A DNA stretch of 64,000 nt from CALXVA01 sp944392465 (GCA_963931155.1 OZ006978.1:868001-932000), one strand, 5' to 3'; counted from the stretch's first letter, positions 52,054-61,316 are shown. A program made the numbers and translations. The notes: a model not told the origin generated them from the letters alone.

Positions 52054-53442
52054 TTATAAATAATCATGAATTTGTGTATATTTATATTGTCCACCATGTT
52101 GTTTTGTTTTAGAATTTGAATGTTTTTTATAATTAGAACCAGTTCTTTTTTTACTAGACTTTTTATAGTTTAAAGACTGACCTGACCTTTTTCTTCTTTT
52201 GGGTTTATTTAATTTTCCAATAATAATTATAAATATAATAAAAATTAAAAGAATTAAAAGAGCTCTAAAAAGTATAATTTCTATATCAGATTTTATAACA
52301 GAACTTTCTGCAATTAATTCAGTTGAATATTTTTCGCCATTGATTGTATAAGTTATAGAACCTAATACGGCATCTTTAGAGATTGGAGCAGTTAAATTAT
52401 CTTTAATATCAACATTTTTTTCAATTCTGTTTAAATCAACACTATTTTTAATTAAAACATTTATATTATTCTTAGTTATAACATTTAAGGTTTGCGTTTC
52501 CTTAGTTGCACCATTTATATTAATTGTATCTATTACTTTTCCAGCTGTAACAATATTTTTATATGAATAATTATTAAAACCATAATTAAATAAATTTACA
52601 CAATCGTCATGTCTATCATCGACCGATTCACTACCAAGAATAACAGCCATTAATTCTATATTATCTTTTTTAGCTGTAGCAACTATACAACTTCCAGCTT
52701 TATCTGTATAGCCTGTTTTTAATCCGGTAGCATACTCGTAATAATCACTATCATTTTTATTTACTAAACCATTTGTAGTATTAAAAATTCTATCTTCTTT
52801 ATTATATTTATTAGTCTTAGGCAATGTATATTGAGGTACTTTTACAATTTGCATAATATCATCAAATTTCATTGCATATCTACCGATTAAAGATAAATCA
52901 TAAGCTGTTGAATAATGGTTATCATTATGAATACCATTTGGATTAACAAAATTAGTATTTAAGCATCCGAGTTCTTTAGCTTTATTATTCATCATTGTGG
53001 AAAAGTTTTCAACTGAACCTGCAATATGTTCTGCAAGAACTACGGCAGCATCATTTGCAGATGGAATTAAAAGTACATGTAACAATTGCTCTACAGTAAG
53101 TTGCTCGCCTTCTACTAAGTTAGCATGAGTATAACCATAAGGAATAGAATAAACAGCATTATGGCTAACAGTTGCAACTTCACTTAACTGGCAGTTTTCC
53201 ATTGTAAGAATAGCAGTCATAATTTTGGTAGTACTTGCCGGGTACAGTGGGGTGAATGCGTTTTTAGAATATAGTATTTTACCAGTTTTAGTATCCACAA
53301 GTAAAGCTGCATTAGATTTGGTACTAATATTATCTGGATTATAATCATTTGTATCTATATTAACTGCCAAAACTTTAGCAAATGGCAGTAAAATTATCAT
53401 AAAAATAATAGTAATAAGTACTATTTGTTTCGTTCTTCTCAT
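52054..53442 (-). CDS. D-alanyl-D-alanine carboxypeptidase (DacF/PBP5 type)
   Basis: A 462-residue penicillin-binding protein trimming the terminal D-Ala of peptidoglycan stems. After a signal helix (about 6-26) come the active-site motifs SxxK (S70-T-T-K73), SAN (128-130) and KTG (near 243). Instead of the usual amphipathic end helix it has a true membrane helix (about 390-412) followed by a strongly basic tail of about 50 residues with KRRKR and many Lys/Ser/Asn. Divergent from comEA. Confidence 0.9.
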   Translation of the reverse strand: MRRTKQIVLITIIFMIILLPFAKVLAVNIDTNDYNPDNISTKSNAALLVDTKTGKILYSKNAFTPLYPASTTKIMTAILTMENCQLSEVATVSHNAVYSIPYGYTHANLVEGEQLTVEQLLHVLLIPSANDAAVVLAEHIAGSVENFSTMMNNKAKELGCLNTNFVNPNGIHNDNHYSTAYDLSLIGRYAMKFDDIMQIVKVPQYTLPKTNKYNKEDRIFNTTNGLVNKNDSDYYEYATGLKTGYTDKAGSCIVATAKKDNIELMAVILGSESVDDRHDDCVNLFNYGFNNYSYKNIVTAGKVIDTININGATKETQTLNVITKNNINVLIKNSVDLNRIEKNVDIKDNLTAPISKDAVLGSITYTINGEKYSTELIAESSVIKSDIEIILFRALLILLIFIIFIIIIGKLNKPKRRKRSGQSLNYKKSSKKRTGSNYKKHSNSKTKQHGGQYKYTQIHDYL

Positions 53443-53571
53443 TATATTTATACCTCTGTTAATTGTAAAAATTTAATTCGTTAAAAACATATCACTAACT
53501 ATATATTAAAATAAAAAAAATTTCAATATTTTTTAGTAAATAAACAAAAATAAATTGAAAGGATGATGAAT

Positions 53572-54264
53572 ATGGAAATAACAAAGAAAAATAAAATAAT
53601 AATAACTATAATTTTAATAATTGCAATTTTAATACTATTTGCAATATATTTATTCACAAATAAAGAAAATTATGTGGAATATAATTTGGATGAAGCTGTT
53701 TCAAATGTGGATAACTTATTAGATGAAAATATTATAGAAGATGAAAAAAATCAAATTGAAACTAAAGAATCGAGTATAAATGCAGAAGAAGATTTAGATG
53801 AAATAGTAATACATATTACAGGAGCAGTAAAAAAAGAAGGGATAGTATATTTAAAAGAAGGAGATAGAGTAATAGATGCAATAAAAAAAGCTGGAGGAGA
53901 AAATAAAAATGCTGACTTATCACAAGTTAATTTAGCATATGTATTATCTGATGGGCAGAAAGTCTATATACCAACAAAAAACGAAAATATACAAGATTTT
54001 ATTGTGGAAGGAGGAATAGGTTTGAGTTCAATTCAAGCAAATAATACCCGAAATACAAGTACGGAAGAAAATAGTAAAATAAATATAAATAAAGCAGATG
54101 AAAAAGAATTAGATAATTTGCCAGGCATTGGACCTACTATAGCACAAAGGATAGTTGACTATAGAATAGAAAACGGAAAATTTAAAGATAAAGAAGATAT
54201 AAAGAATGTAAGTGGAATAGGTGATTCAAAATATGAAGAGATTAAGGATAATATAACTGTTTAA
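53572..54264 (+). CDS. comEA: ComEA-type DNA-binding protein
   Basis: A 230-residue membrane-anchored protein. One helix (about residues 8-28) is followed by an acidic linker, a SLBB domain (about 73-130: IVIHITGAVKKEGIVYL) and a pair of helix-hairpin-helix motifs (about 165-230: INKADEKELDNLPGIGPTIA and IKNVSGIGDSKYEEI). In competent Gram-positives ComEA binds incoming DNA at the surface. ComEC and ComEB are not adjacent. I chose the ATG at 53572, 9 nt after AAAGG. Confidence 0.9.
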   Translation: MEITKKNKIIITIILIIAILILFAIYLFTNKENYVEYNLDEAVSNVDNLLDENIIEDEKNQIETKESSINAEEDLDEIVIHITGAVKKEGIVYLKEGDRVIDAIKKAGGENKNADLSQVNLAYVLSDGQKVYIPTKNENIQDFIVEGGIGLSSIQANNTRNTSTEENSKININKADEKELDNLPGIGPTIAQRIVDYRIENGKFKDKEDIKNVSGIGDSKYEEIKDNITV

Positions 54265-54283
54265 AAAGAAAGATATATTTAAA

Positions 54284-54313
54284 TTGTGTAATATATATAA
54301 TATGTGATATAAT
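54284..54313 (+). promoter_or_regulatory. Probable promoter of the superoxide reductase gene
   Basis: TTGTGT, 18 nt, TATAAT, about 80 nt before the start codon. Confidence 0.5.
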
Positions 54314-54392
54314 ACAAATAAAATTTAGGATAGTGTAAAACTATATATAAAAACATTATTTAAAAATAGATTTTAGAAGGGAGAAATATAAT

Positions 54393-54773
54393 ATGAAAAA
54401 TGAATTAATAATAAAAAAATGTACAAGCTGTGGTGCAACAGTAAAAGTAATAGAAGACTGTAATTGCGAAGGCTGTGGAATAGTTTGCTGTGGAAAGCCA
54501 ATGTTAGAGATGAAACCAAATTCAGTAGATGCAGCAGTAGAAAAACATGTTCCAACATACGAGGTAGAGGAAAGTGAAATATTAGTAAAAGTAAACCATG
54601 TAATGGAAACAGAACATTATATAGAATGGATATCTTTAGTACATGATAATAAAGAATATACAGTAAAACTGCAACCAGAAGAAAATGCAAAATGTAGATT
54701 CCCATATGTAAAAGGAGCTACATTATATGCGTATTGTAATAAACATGGATTATGGAAAACAGAAGTTGAATAA
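54393..54773 (+). CDS. Superoxide reductase (desulfoferrodoxin)
   Basis: A 126-residue iron protein that reduces superoxide to peroxide in anaerobes. Centre II ligands are present: H52 (EKHVP), H69 and H75 (VNHVMETEH), C115 and H118 (YCNKHG). The N-terminal desulforedoxin-type site has C10/C13 and C32/C33; an insertion between them adds three more cysteines (C23, C25, C28), which is unusual. It has its own promoter and terminator and supports an anaerobic life style. Confidence 0.93.
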   Translation: MKNELIIKKCTSCGATVKVIEDCNCEGCGIVCCGKPMLEMKPNSVDAAVEKHVPTYEVEESEILVKVNHVMETEHYIEWISLVHDNKEYTVKLQPEENAKCRFPYVKGATLYAYCNKHGLWKTEVE

Positions 54774-54793
54774 AATAAAAAATTATAAAAAAA

Positions 54794-54826
54794 TTAGAAT
54801 ATACATTATATATTCTAATTTTTTTT
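54794..54826 (+). terminator. Terminator of the superoxide reductase gene
   Basis: TTAGAATATA / TATATTCTAA hairpin followed by eight T residues. Confidence 0.88.
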
Positions 54827-54871
54827 GTTGATTAGGATCTCTTCCTTATAGTCGGAAACTTAAATCGGTAT

Positions 54872-54906
54872 GAACAAATGGCAAAGTCGCCCTTTGTTCT
54901 GCAATA
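54872..54906 (+). repeat. Dispersed hairpin element, copy 1
   Basis: GAACAAATGGC and GCCCTTTGTTC pair around AAAGTC, followed by TGCAATA. The same element, with compensated differences, occurs on the minus strand at 61317-61354 upstream of mecA. Shared word GTCGCCCTTTGTTCT. Confidence 0.65.
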
Positions 54907-54932
54907 GAAATTACAGATAATATTTTTATTAC

Positions 54933-54958
54933 AAAAAAAAGAGGCTAAAAGCCTCTAA
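54933..54958 (-). terminator. Terminator of tRNA-fMet
   Basis: On the minus strand AGAGGC / GCCTCT hairpin followed by eight T residues, directly after the tRNA. Confidence 0.88.
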
Positions 54959-54961
54959 ATT

Positions 54962-55037
54962 TGGTAGCGGGGGGAGGACTCGAACCTCCGACCTTTGGGT
55001 TATGAGCCCAACGAGCTGCCAACTGCTCCACCCCGCG
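54962..55037 (-). tRNA. Initiator tRNA-fMet, anticodon CAU
   Basis: A 76-nt minus-strand tRNA with encoded CCA. Initiator marks are the unpaired first position (C1 against U72) and three G:C pairs closing the anticodon loop (GGG CTCATAA CCC). Confidence 0.95.
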
Positions 55038-55053
55038 ATGTATCAACATATTT

Positions 55054-55082
55054 ATTATATAACTTTAGTAGGTAAATGTCAA
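55054..55082 (-). promoter_or_regulatory. Promoter of tRNA-fMet
   Basis: Minus strand TTGACA, 17 nt, TATAAT, ending 16 nt before the tRNA; the best consensus match in the window. Confidence 0.85.
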
Positions 55083-55308
55083 TAGTAAGGGGATAAAAAA
55101 TATGCTATATAAAAAAATATATTAATATATTATATGCAGAAGCAAGAAAATTATTACTATAAAATATATATTTAAAGAACAAGTGCCATTGAGGCTATCC
55201 CCATTGTCACTAGCTTATCTATTTTGCAAATATTTATTGGTATTAACTACTGTTTTAAAGAATATACTTGTTATATAACTAAATTAGATAAATAAATAGT
55301 GATTAGAG

Positions 55309-56064
55309 GTGATCATTATTCAAGAAATTTTAAAAACTGGTTTAATTGGTTTGTTTTTTGGTACTTTTGGTACTACTTTGGGAGGAATAATTGGTGTAAA
55401 GTTAAATAAAACCAGTAATAGATTTCTGGGATTTGTACTTGCACTCACATCTGGACTTATGACTTCAATTATTTGTTTTGAGTTAATTCCAGAAGCACTA
55501 GATATATCAAATTTATTAAATACAGTAGTTGGGATAGTATTAGGAATTGTTGTTATGGTGGCATGTGATATATATGTGGATAACACAATTTCAAAATCAG
55601 TTAAAGCTGTGGATAATTCTAAAACAAGTTTATTAAAGGCAGGATTAATTATTAGCGTAGGACTTGCAATACATAACTTTCCAGAAGGACTTGCAATAGG
55701 TTCTGGTTTTGAATCATCTATTAAGCTAGGGTTGTCGCTTGCAATTACAATTTGCTTTCATGATATTCCAGAGGGACTTTCTATGGCTGTTCCATTAAAG
55801 AATGGAGGCATGAAGGTTAGTAAAATTTTGTGGTATGTAATATTATCAGGTATTACAACGGCAATCGGTGCTTTAGTTGGATGTATCCTTGGAGGAATTT
55901 CTGAAAAGGTAATAGGCATATGTTTAGCTTTCGCAGCAGGTGCAATGATATACATAGTATCTGGTGAGTTAACACCAGAATCGAATAAATTATATATGGG
56001 AAAAAGTACAGTTATAGGTAATATTATTGGTATACTAGTTGGTCTTATAGCAATGAGTATATAG
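55309..56064 (+). CDS. ZIP-family divalent metal transporter
   Basis: A membrane protein of about 250 residues with eight helices, ZIP family (zinc/iron uptake or flux). The metal-binding helices carry HNFPEGLAIGSG (near residue 122) and HDIPEGLSMAVPL (near 150), as in the ZupT/GufA group. The start is odd: the only standard codon is GTG at 55309, but it lies inside the ribosome site AGAGGTGAT; ATT at 55318 is 8 nt downstream of that site and may be the real start, giving 248 residues. Confidence 0.9.
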   Translation: MIIIQEILKTGLIGLFFGTFGTTLGGIIGVKLNKTSNRFLGFVLALTSGLMTSIICFELIPEALDISNLLNTVVGIVLGIVVMVACDIYVDNTISKSVKAVDNSKTSLLKAGLIISVGLAIHNFPEGLAIGSGFESSIKLGLSLAITICFHDIPEGLSMAVPLKNGGMKVSKILWYVILSGITTAIGALVGCILGGISEKVIGICLAFAAGAMIYIVSGELTPESNKLYMGKSTVIGNIIGILVGLIAMSI

Positions 56065-56336
56065 ATATTTATATACTTTAAAATTTTATCTTAAATTCTT
56101 GCAAATATGTTAAGAAAAGTGTAGTAATTATTTAAGTATAAGAAATATAAAAAATAATTAAATGTTCGCTTGAAAAAATAATACAGATAAGTTAGAATAA
56201 TTAATGCAAATAAATGTTTAGAGAAACTAAAAAGTTTGCAGAATGAACATATTAAAAGTATTTGTAAAACTAAGAGTAAATATTTAATTAATATAAAATA
56301 TTAATAATTGGAAGAATAAAATAAAGGAGAAAAGTA

Positions 56337-58677
56337 ATGCAAGATTTAATAGAAGGATTAAATGATAAACAAAAAGAAGCGGTACTTGCCACGGAAGGAC
56401 CTTGTTTGGTAATTGCAGGAGCTGGAAGTGGTAAAACAAAAGTGTTAACTCATAAAATTGCATATTTAATGAGTGAAAAATATATTAAACCATGGAATAT
56501 ATTAGCCATAACATTTACAAATAAAGCTGCAAATGAAATGAAAGAAAGAGTGGAAAACTTAGTTGGAGAAGCAGCAAAAGATATGTGGATAGGAACATTC
56601 CATTCAATTTGTGTACGAATATTAAGAAAATATATTGATAGACTTGGCTTTGACCATTCATTTTTAATATTTGATACATCTGACCAGAGAACACTTATAA
56701 AAGAATGTATGAAAACACTAAAAATAGACGATAAAATGTTTACGGACAGAAGCATTTTGTCAGAAATAAGCAATGGAAAAAACGAAATGCTTGAACCAAA
56801 AGCTTATCAAACTAAATATGCAGGAGATTATAGAAAAGAGGTTATAGGAAGAGTATATGAATTATATCAGCATAGATTAAAAGAAAATAACGCAATAGAT
56901 TTTGATGATATAATAAACTATACAATTAAAATACTTACAGAAAATGAAGATGCATTAGAATACTACACAAATAAATTCCAATATGTACTTGTAGATGAAT
57001 ACCAAGATACAAATAAAGCACAATTTACATTAGTTACAATACTAGCCTCAAAACATGGAAATATAACAGTTGTTGGAGACAATGACCAACGGAATATATA
57101 GCTTTAGAGGGGCAGATATATCTAATATACTAAACTTCGAAAAAGATTTTCCAGGAACGAAAATAATAAAACTAGAACAAAATTACAGATGTACTGGAAA
57201 CATACTAAAAGCAGCTAACTCAGTTATTAAACACAATGAAAACAAATACGAGAAAAAACTTTGGACAGAAAATGATGAAGGAAGTCTTCCTGTAATACAT
57301 AAATCAGATGATGAGTATGATGAAGGTAGATATATAGTAGAAGAAATAAATCATTTAAGAAGAGAAGAATATTTTAAATATTCAGATTTTACTATACTAT
57401 ATAGAATGAACTCACAATCAAGAGCAATAGAGGAAATCTTAAGAAGAGAAGGGATTCCATATAAAATAGTAGGAGGTTTAAAGTTCTATGAAAGAAAAGA
57501 AATAAAAGATATCATTTCATATTTAAGATTAATATATAATTTCTCGGACAATATTTCATTAAGAAGAATTATAAATGAGCCTAAAAGAGGTATTGGAAAA
57601 ACTAGTATAGATAATATTAGCGAAATTTCAGAAAAAACTGGACTTTCAATGTTTGATGTAATAAAACATGCAGATGAATATGGTTTAAATAGAGTAAAAG
57701 CAAATGCAGATGAATTTATAAAAACAATAGAAGAATTAAGAGGACAAATAGAAGAATTAAGCATATCTGAACTTATAAAAGAAACATTAAATAAAACAGG
57801 ATATGTAAAAGCTTTAGAACAAGAAAATACAACAGAAGCGGAAACTAGAATAGAAAACTTGGAAGAATTTTTAACAGTTGCGATAGAATTTGAAGAAGAA
57901 GAAGCGGAAAATACATTAGCAGATTTCTTAGAAGGAATAACCTTAAGCAGTGATATAGACGGAATGAAGGATACGGAAGACTCTGTTACACTTATGACAC
58001 TACATAGTGCAAAAGGATTAGAATTTCCAGTTATATTTTTAGTAGGAATGGAAGAAGGAATCTTTCCAGGAAATAAATCAATAGGAGAACCAAAAGAGCT
58101 AGAAGAAGAAAGACGTTTATTCTATGTGGGAATAACTAGAGCAAAACAATACTTGTATTTAACATGTGCTAAAAAAAGAACAATATTTGGATCAACAAGT
58201 TATAATCAAATATCAAGGTTTATAAATGAAATTCCATCAGACTTATTGGAAGGATATGATGAGCTAGAAGGAAACAAAAATATAGATGAATTTGAAGATA
58301 GCCCATACAAATGGGAATACGGAGCAAGCAAAAATACAAAAAGATATTCAGTAAATGGAAACTCAAATATAGGTGACATAGGAAGTGGTGGAAATATAGG
58401 AAACACATCAAAAGTAGCAGCATCAACCATAAATACAGGTTTTCAATTCAAAACAGCAGAAAGTTTCCTAAACTCATTAAACAATAAGAAAAAAGCAGAA
58501 ACAAGCTTTGATATTTCAAAATATAAAGAAGGACAACGAATATACCATAAAAAATTTGGAGAAGGAACAATAAACAAAATAGAAGAAGAAGGAGAAGATT
58601 ACAAATTAGACATATCATTTGACAAAGCAGGCCATAAGAGATTAATGGCAAAATTTGCAAACCTACAAATAATTTAA
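56337..58677 (+). CDS. pcrA: PcrA/UvrD DNA helicase, read through a +1 shift at a CGG codon
   Basis: A 779-residue superfamily 1 3'-5' helicase if C57090 is skipped. Motif Q/I (LNDKQKEAV, GAGSGKTKVL near residue 28), ITFTNKAANEM, and LVDEYQDTN near 220 are in the first part. The zero frame meets CGG (codon 252) in VVGDNDQ and stops at TAG 57099. Skipping the C gives DNDQ-GIYSFRGADI, the family's motif III; later motifs IV-VI (LEQNYRC, VTLMTLHSAKGLEF, RRLFYVGITRAK) follow. The C-terminal Tudor-like tail matches PcrA. The second part has no ribosome site. PcrA unwinds DNA in repair and removes RecA and RNA polymerase. Confidence 0.92.
57090..57092 (+). other. CGG +1 recoding site 2 (pcrA)
   Basis: Zero frame GAC CAA CGG AAT ATA TAG; corrected GAC CAA (C) GGA ATA TAT. 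Two sense codons after CGG the zero frame stops. Confidence 0.82.
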
Positions 58678-58678
58678 C

Positions 58679-58735
58679 TGTCACTTTTAGGGACAGGCTC
58701 TTTTCTGCCACAGTTGTCACTTTTGGGGACAGGTT
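58679..58735 (+). repeat. Two direct repeats of a 19-nt hairpin word after pcrA
   Basis: TGTCACTTTTAGGGACAGG (58680-58698) and TGTCACTTTTGGGGACAGG (58715-58733) stand in direct order; each can fold as TGTC/GACA. They lie right after the pcrA stop codon. No T run follows, so they are not clear terminators. Confidence 0.65.
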
Positions 58736-58818
58736 AAATAAGTGACAAAATTTTAGAATAAATTTTTTAAAAGTGGTCATAATAGAGATATAAATTTAAA
58801 GAAAGGGATGATGGTAAA

Positions 58819-59007
58819 TTGTCTAATTTAAGTCAAGTTGAATTGCAAAATTTAAGACATTTCATAGGGGCTCATGAAACGTCATATCAAAAATTAAATG
58901 CATATGCTTCACAAGCAGTTGATCCTCAAATAAAGCAGATGTTTACTAAAGCTGCTCAAGATAGTCTTAATACAAAACAAAAGTTAATGTCTTTTTTAAA
59001 TAATTAA
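58819..59007 (+). CDS. Small spore-coat-associated protein
   Basis: A 62-residue helical protein (SQVELQNLRHFIGAHETSYQ; residues 4-23), rich in Gln, Leu and Ala with no signal peptide. It starts with TTG after GAAAGGGATG. It directly precedes a CotF-like coat gene (13 nt gap), and its helix pattern resembles the four-helix coat F fold, so a role in the spore coat or in its rotation partner is inferred, not seen. Confidence 0.7.
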   Translation: MSNLSQVELQNLRHFIGAHETSYQKLNAYASQAVDPQIKQMFTKAAQDSLNTKQKLMSFLNN

Positions 59008-59020
59008 ATAGGAGGTTATT

Positions 59021-59266
59021 ATGGACGAGAAAACAATGGTTAATGATATTTTATCAAGTGTAAAAGCAAGTCTTGGGTCTTATCAAACTGCTATTTCTGA
59101 AACTGAGAATATGTCTCTAAGACAGACTTTACAACAAATAAGAAATAATGATGAGAGTTTTCAATATGAACTTTTCAAAACTGCAGAATCTAAAGGATAT
59201 TACAAACCAGCTGCTCCTGCAAGTATTACGGAAATACAGGATGTAAAAAATAGTGTACAACAATAA
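59021..59266 (+). CDS. CotF-family spore coat protein
   Basis: An 81-residue protein of the coat F family: EKTMVNDILSSVKASLGSYQ near the start, LRQTLQQIRNNDESFQYELF in the middle, and the conserved end AESKGYYKPAAPAS. Such proteins are ferritin-like helical bundles of the spore coat. It follows AGGAGG and pairs with the preceding small gene. The two make a short sporulation unit. Confidence 0.87.
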   Translation: MDEKTMVNDILSSVKASLGSYQTAISETENMSLRQTLQQIRNNDESFQYELFKTAESKGYYKPAAPASITEIQDVKNSVQQ

Positions 59267-59432
59267 ACTAAAGAAAAAAAGAGATTATGAGAGGAAAAAG
59301 AAGAGAGTTCAAATATAAGTAAGTTAAAAAAGGAATTTAAACAGATTTAAAAATTGTTTAAATTCTTTTTTTAATATACAATTATTTAGCAAAGTGAGAA
59401 GTATGTGAAATGAAGTAAAGCAAAAAATAAAA

Positions 59433-60428
59433 TTGATGGGAGTGTTTAAAATTAGTATTTTAAAGAAAATTGCTGTAACAACAAGAAAATCAATAAAATT
59501 AATAATTCTAATGTTCTTGTCATTCTTAATATTATTAGCTTTAGTAGTATTGTTTTATAATCCAACATATGAGGTTAGTTTAAATGGTGAGGTTATTGGA
59601 TATACATCAAACAAGAGTGAGCTTCAGGAAAAATTAAATGATTATACAGCAGGAGATTCAAAAGAAAATATTGCTTTTGTTCAAGTTGATGCAATGCCTA
59701 CATATAAACTTTGTTTACTGAAGAAAGATATAAACACAAATGATGATGAAATATATAGCAAAGTAACTGAAAGTGGAACTCCTTATTATAAATATTATGC
59801 TATAACAGATGATAAAAAAGAAAAGTTTTATGTTTCATCATTTAAAAAAGCTGAAGAAGTAATAGAAAAATTAGAAGACAAAGATAGTGCAAACCAAGAT
59901 GAATTAGGAATAGTAGAAAAATATGATAAAAAAATAAAAAAATTTACGTCTGTGGAAAAATGTGTAGCAAAATTATATGAAGAAAAGCCGGTTGTTGTAT
60001 ATTCTGGAAATGCATATAGTTCAGGTTCTTCTTCTGGATATGTAAATTTGGGTATAAATCTAATAAATCCAATTTCAGGAGTTATAACTTCAAGATATGG
60101 AAGTAATGATAGTGTAAGAGATCATACTCATGCAGGGATTGATATAGGAGCACCTACAGGCACATCTATTAAAGCAGCTGCAAGTGGTACAGTAACATAC
60201 GCTGGTTGGAGTGGCGGATATGGATATTGTATAAAATTAGATCATGGAAATGGTGTAACAACAGTATATGCCCATTGTAGCCAATTAATTGCTTCAACAG
60301 GTCAAAGCGTATCACAAGGAGAGATTATAGCAAAAGTAGGTTCAACGGGAAATTCAACAGGTCCTCACTTGCACTTAGAGGTAAGAAAAAATGGTATTAC
60401 ATACAATCCTCAAAACTATGTTTATTAG
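59433..60428 (+). CDS. Membrane-anchored M23 (LytM) peptidase
   Basis: About 330 residues: one membrane helix (about 17-42), a middle region with TSNKSELQEKLNDY and VEKCVAKLYEEKPVVVYSG resembling regions before LytM domains, and a C-terminal M23 peptidase domain. Zinc ligands: H and D in HAGIDIGAP (near 230), HCS in VYAHCSQL (near 280) and HLH in GPHLHLEV (near 311), all present, so it should be active on peptidoglycan cross-bridges. The start is unclear: GGGAGTG points to ATT at 59451; TTG 59433 and ATG 59436 have no spaced site. A SpoIIQ-like role is possible but not shown. Confidence 0.86.
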   Translation: MMGVFKISILKKIAVTTRKSIKLIILMFLSFLILLALVVLFYNPTYEVSLNGEVIGYTSNKSELQEKLNDYTAGDSKENIAFVQVDAMPTYKLCLLKKDINTNDDEIYSKVTESGTPYYKYYAITDDKKEKFYVSSFKKAEEVIEKLEDKDSANQDELGIVEKYDKKIKKFTSVEKCVAKLYEEKPVVVYSGNAYSSGSSSGYVNLGINLINPISGVITSRYGSNDSVRDHTHAGIDIGAPTGTSIKAAASGTVTYAGWSGGYGYCIKLDHGNGVTTVYAHCSQLIASTGQSVSQGEIIAKVGSTGNSTGPHLHLEVRKNGITYNPQNYVY

Positions 60429-60502
60429 TATTTAAGGATTATTAATTAATAGATTGTTAATTAAAATTAAAAAATTAGTTGATTGACACAAAATATAAAA
60501 TA

Positions 60503-60553
60503 AAAAACACTCAGAATGTTAAAATTAAATCTAACATTTTGAGTGTTTTTTAT
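60503..60553. terminator. Bidirectional terminator between M23 peptidase and mecA
   Basis: AAAAACACTCA(G)AATGTTA / TAACATT(T)TGAGTGTTTTT hairpin with T runs on both sides, between converging genes. Confidence 0.85.
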
Positions 60554-60605
60554 TTATTTGTAATTTTTTATTATGTAATAATTTCATTTTTTTTATATTT
60601 CAAAA

Positions 60606-61259
60606 CTATTTTGCCTTTGAAGTAAAGTGAAGAAAGCTCTTTTTGAAAGCATTATTCTTCATAAATAATGTTCCAGATTCATTTAATCTATGTATAAAAA
60701 TATCTGGATTTGATATATATGAACCAAACTCAGTTATAATTGTATAGAATTTTGTGATATTACTATATTTAGTATTTAAATTATATAGTACTAAATAAAA
60801 ACAATTCTTATACAAATATAAATATATTTTTTCAGCTACTTTAACAGCATTTATAAGCTTATTTTTTACTAAAAATTCGATAAAATAGCAATAATCATCA
60901 AACGAGTTAAATTTATATATTAAATAGTTTAGCTCAATGGGAGTATGAGATTTTCTTTTGGCAACAGGTTTTGACCTACGGCTTGGTGTATGAACACGTT
61001 TTTTATTAGTATTAGGTTTGATTTTCGTTATTGTAAGTACAAAATTATCATCAGACATTGCTAATGCTTCAATTCGAACTTGGCAATTTTTAGTTTGAAA
61101 GCCAATCTTCTCTTCAGCTTCTTCAAGTAAATCAAAAAACAAATCCTGTGATTCTAAAGAATTTGACATAAAATCATGTAAACTTATATCATTATCTTCT
61201 AAATCTTTTATAGAAATAATAACTCTCATTTGGTTATCGTTAATTTTTTCAAACTTCAT
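60606..61259 (-). CDS. mecA: MecA-family adaptor of the ClpC protease
   Basis: A 217-residue adaptor that brings substrates to ClpCP. The opening MKFEKINDNQMRVIIS is diagnostic; DLEDNDISLHDFMSNS follows. A basic linker (VHTPSRRSKPVAKRKSH, near 93-110) joins the C-terminal ClpC-binding domain (YKFNSFDDYCYFIEFL). The start at 61259 follows GGAGG; an earlier in-frame codon is part of the ATGGAGG site. Its leader shares a hairpin element with the GDT1-like gene, and a second dispersed hairpin lies further upstream. Confidence 0.88.
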   Translation of the reverse strand: MKFEKINDNQMRVIISIKDLEDNDISLHDFMSNSLESQDLFFDLLEEAEEKIGFQTKNCQVRIEALAMSDDNFVLTITKIKPNTNKKRVHTPSRRSKPVAKRKSHTPIELNYLIYKFNSFDDYCYFIEFLVKNKLINAVKVAEKIYLYLYKNCFYLVLYNLNTKYSNITKFYTIITEFGSYISNPDIFIHRLNESGTLFMKNNAFKKSFLHFTSKAK

Positions 61260-61302
61260 TAAAAACCTCCATTCGAGCAATTTATGCTCTAACCAAATTT
61301 TA
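61260..61302 (-). promoter_or_regulatory. Leader hairpin shared with the GDT1-like gene, copy 2
   Basis: Minus-strand AGAGCATAAATTGCTCGAAT followed by GGAGG. About 36 of 40 positions match the leader at 44118-44160, including the AAATTTG word upstream. Confidence 0.6.
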
Positions 61303-61316
61303 TTTAATAACCTCTA

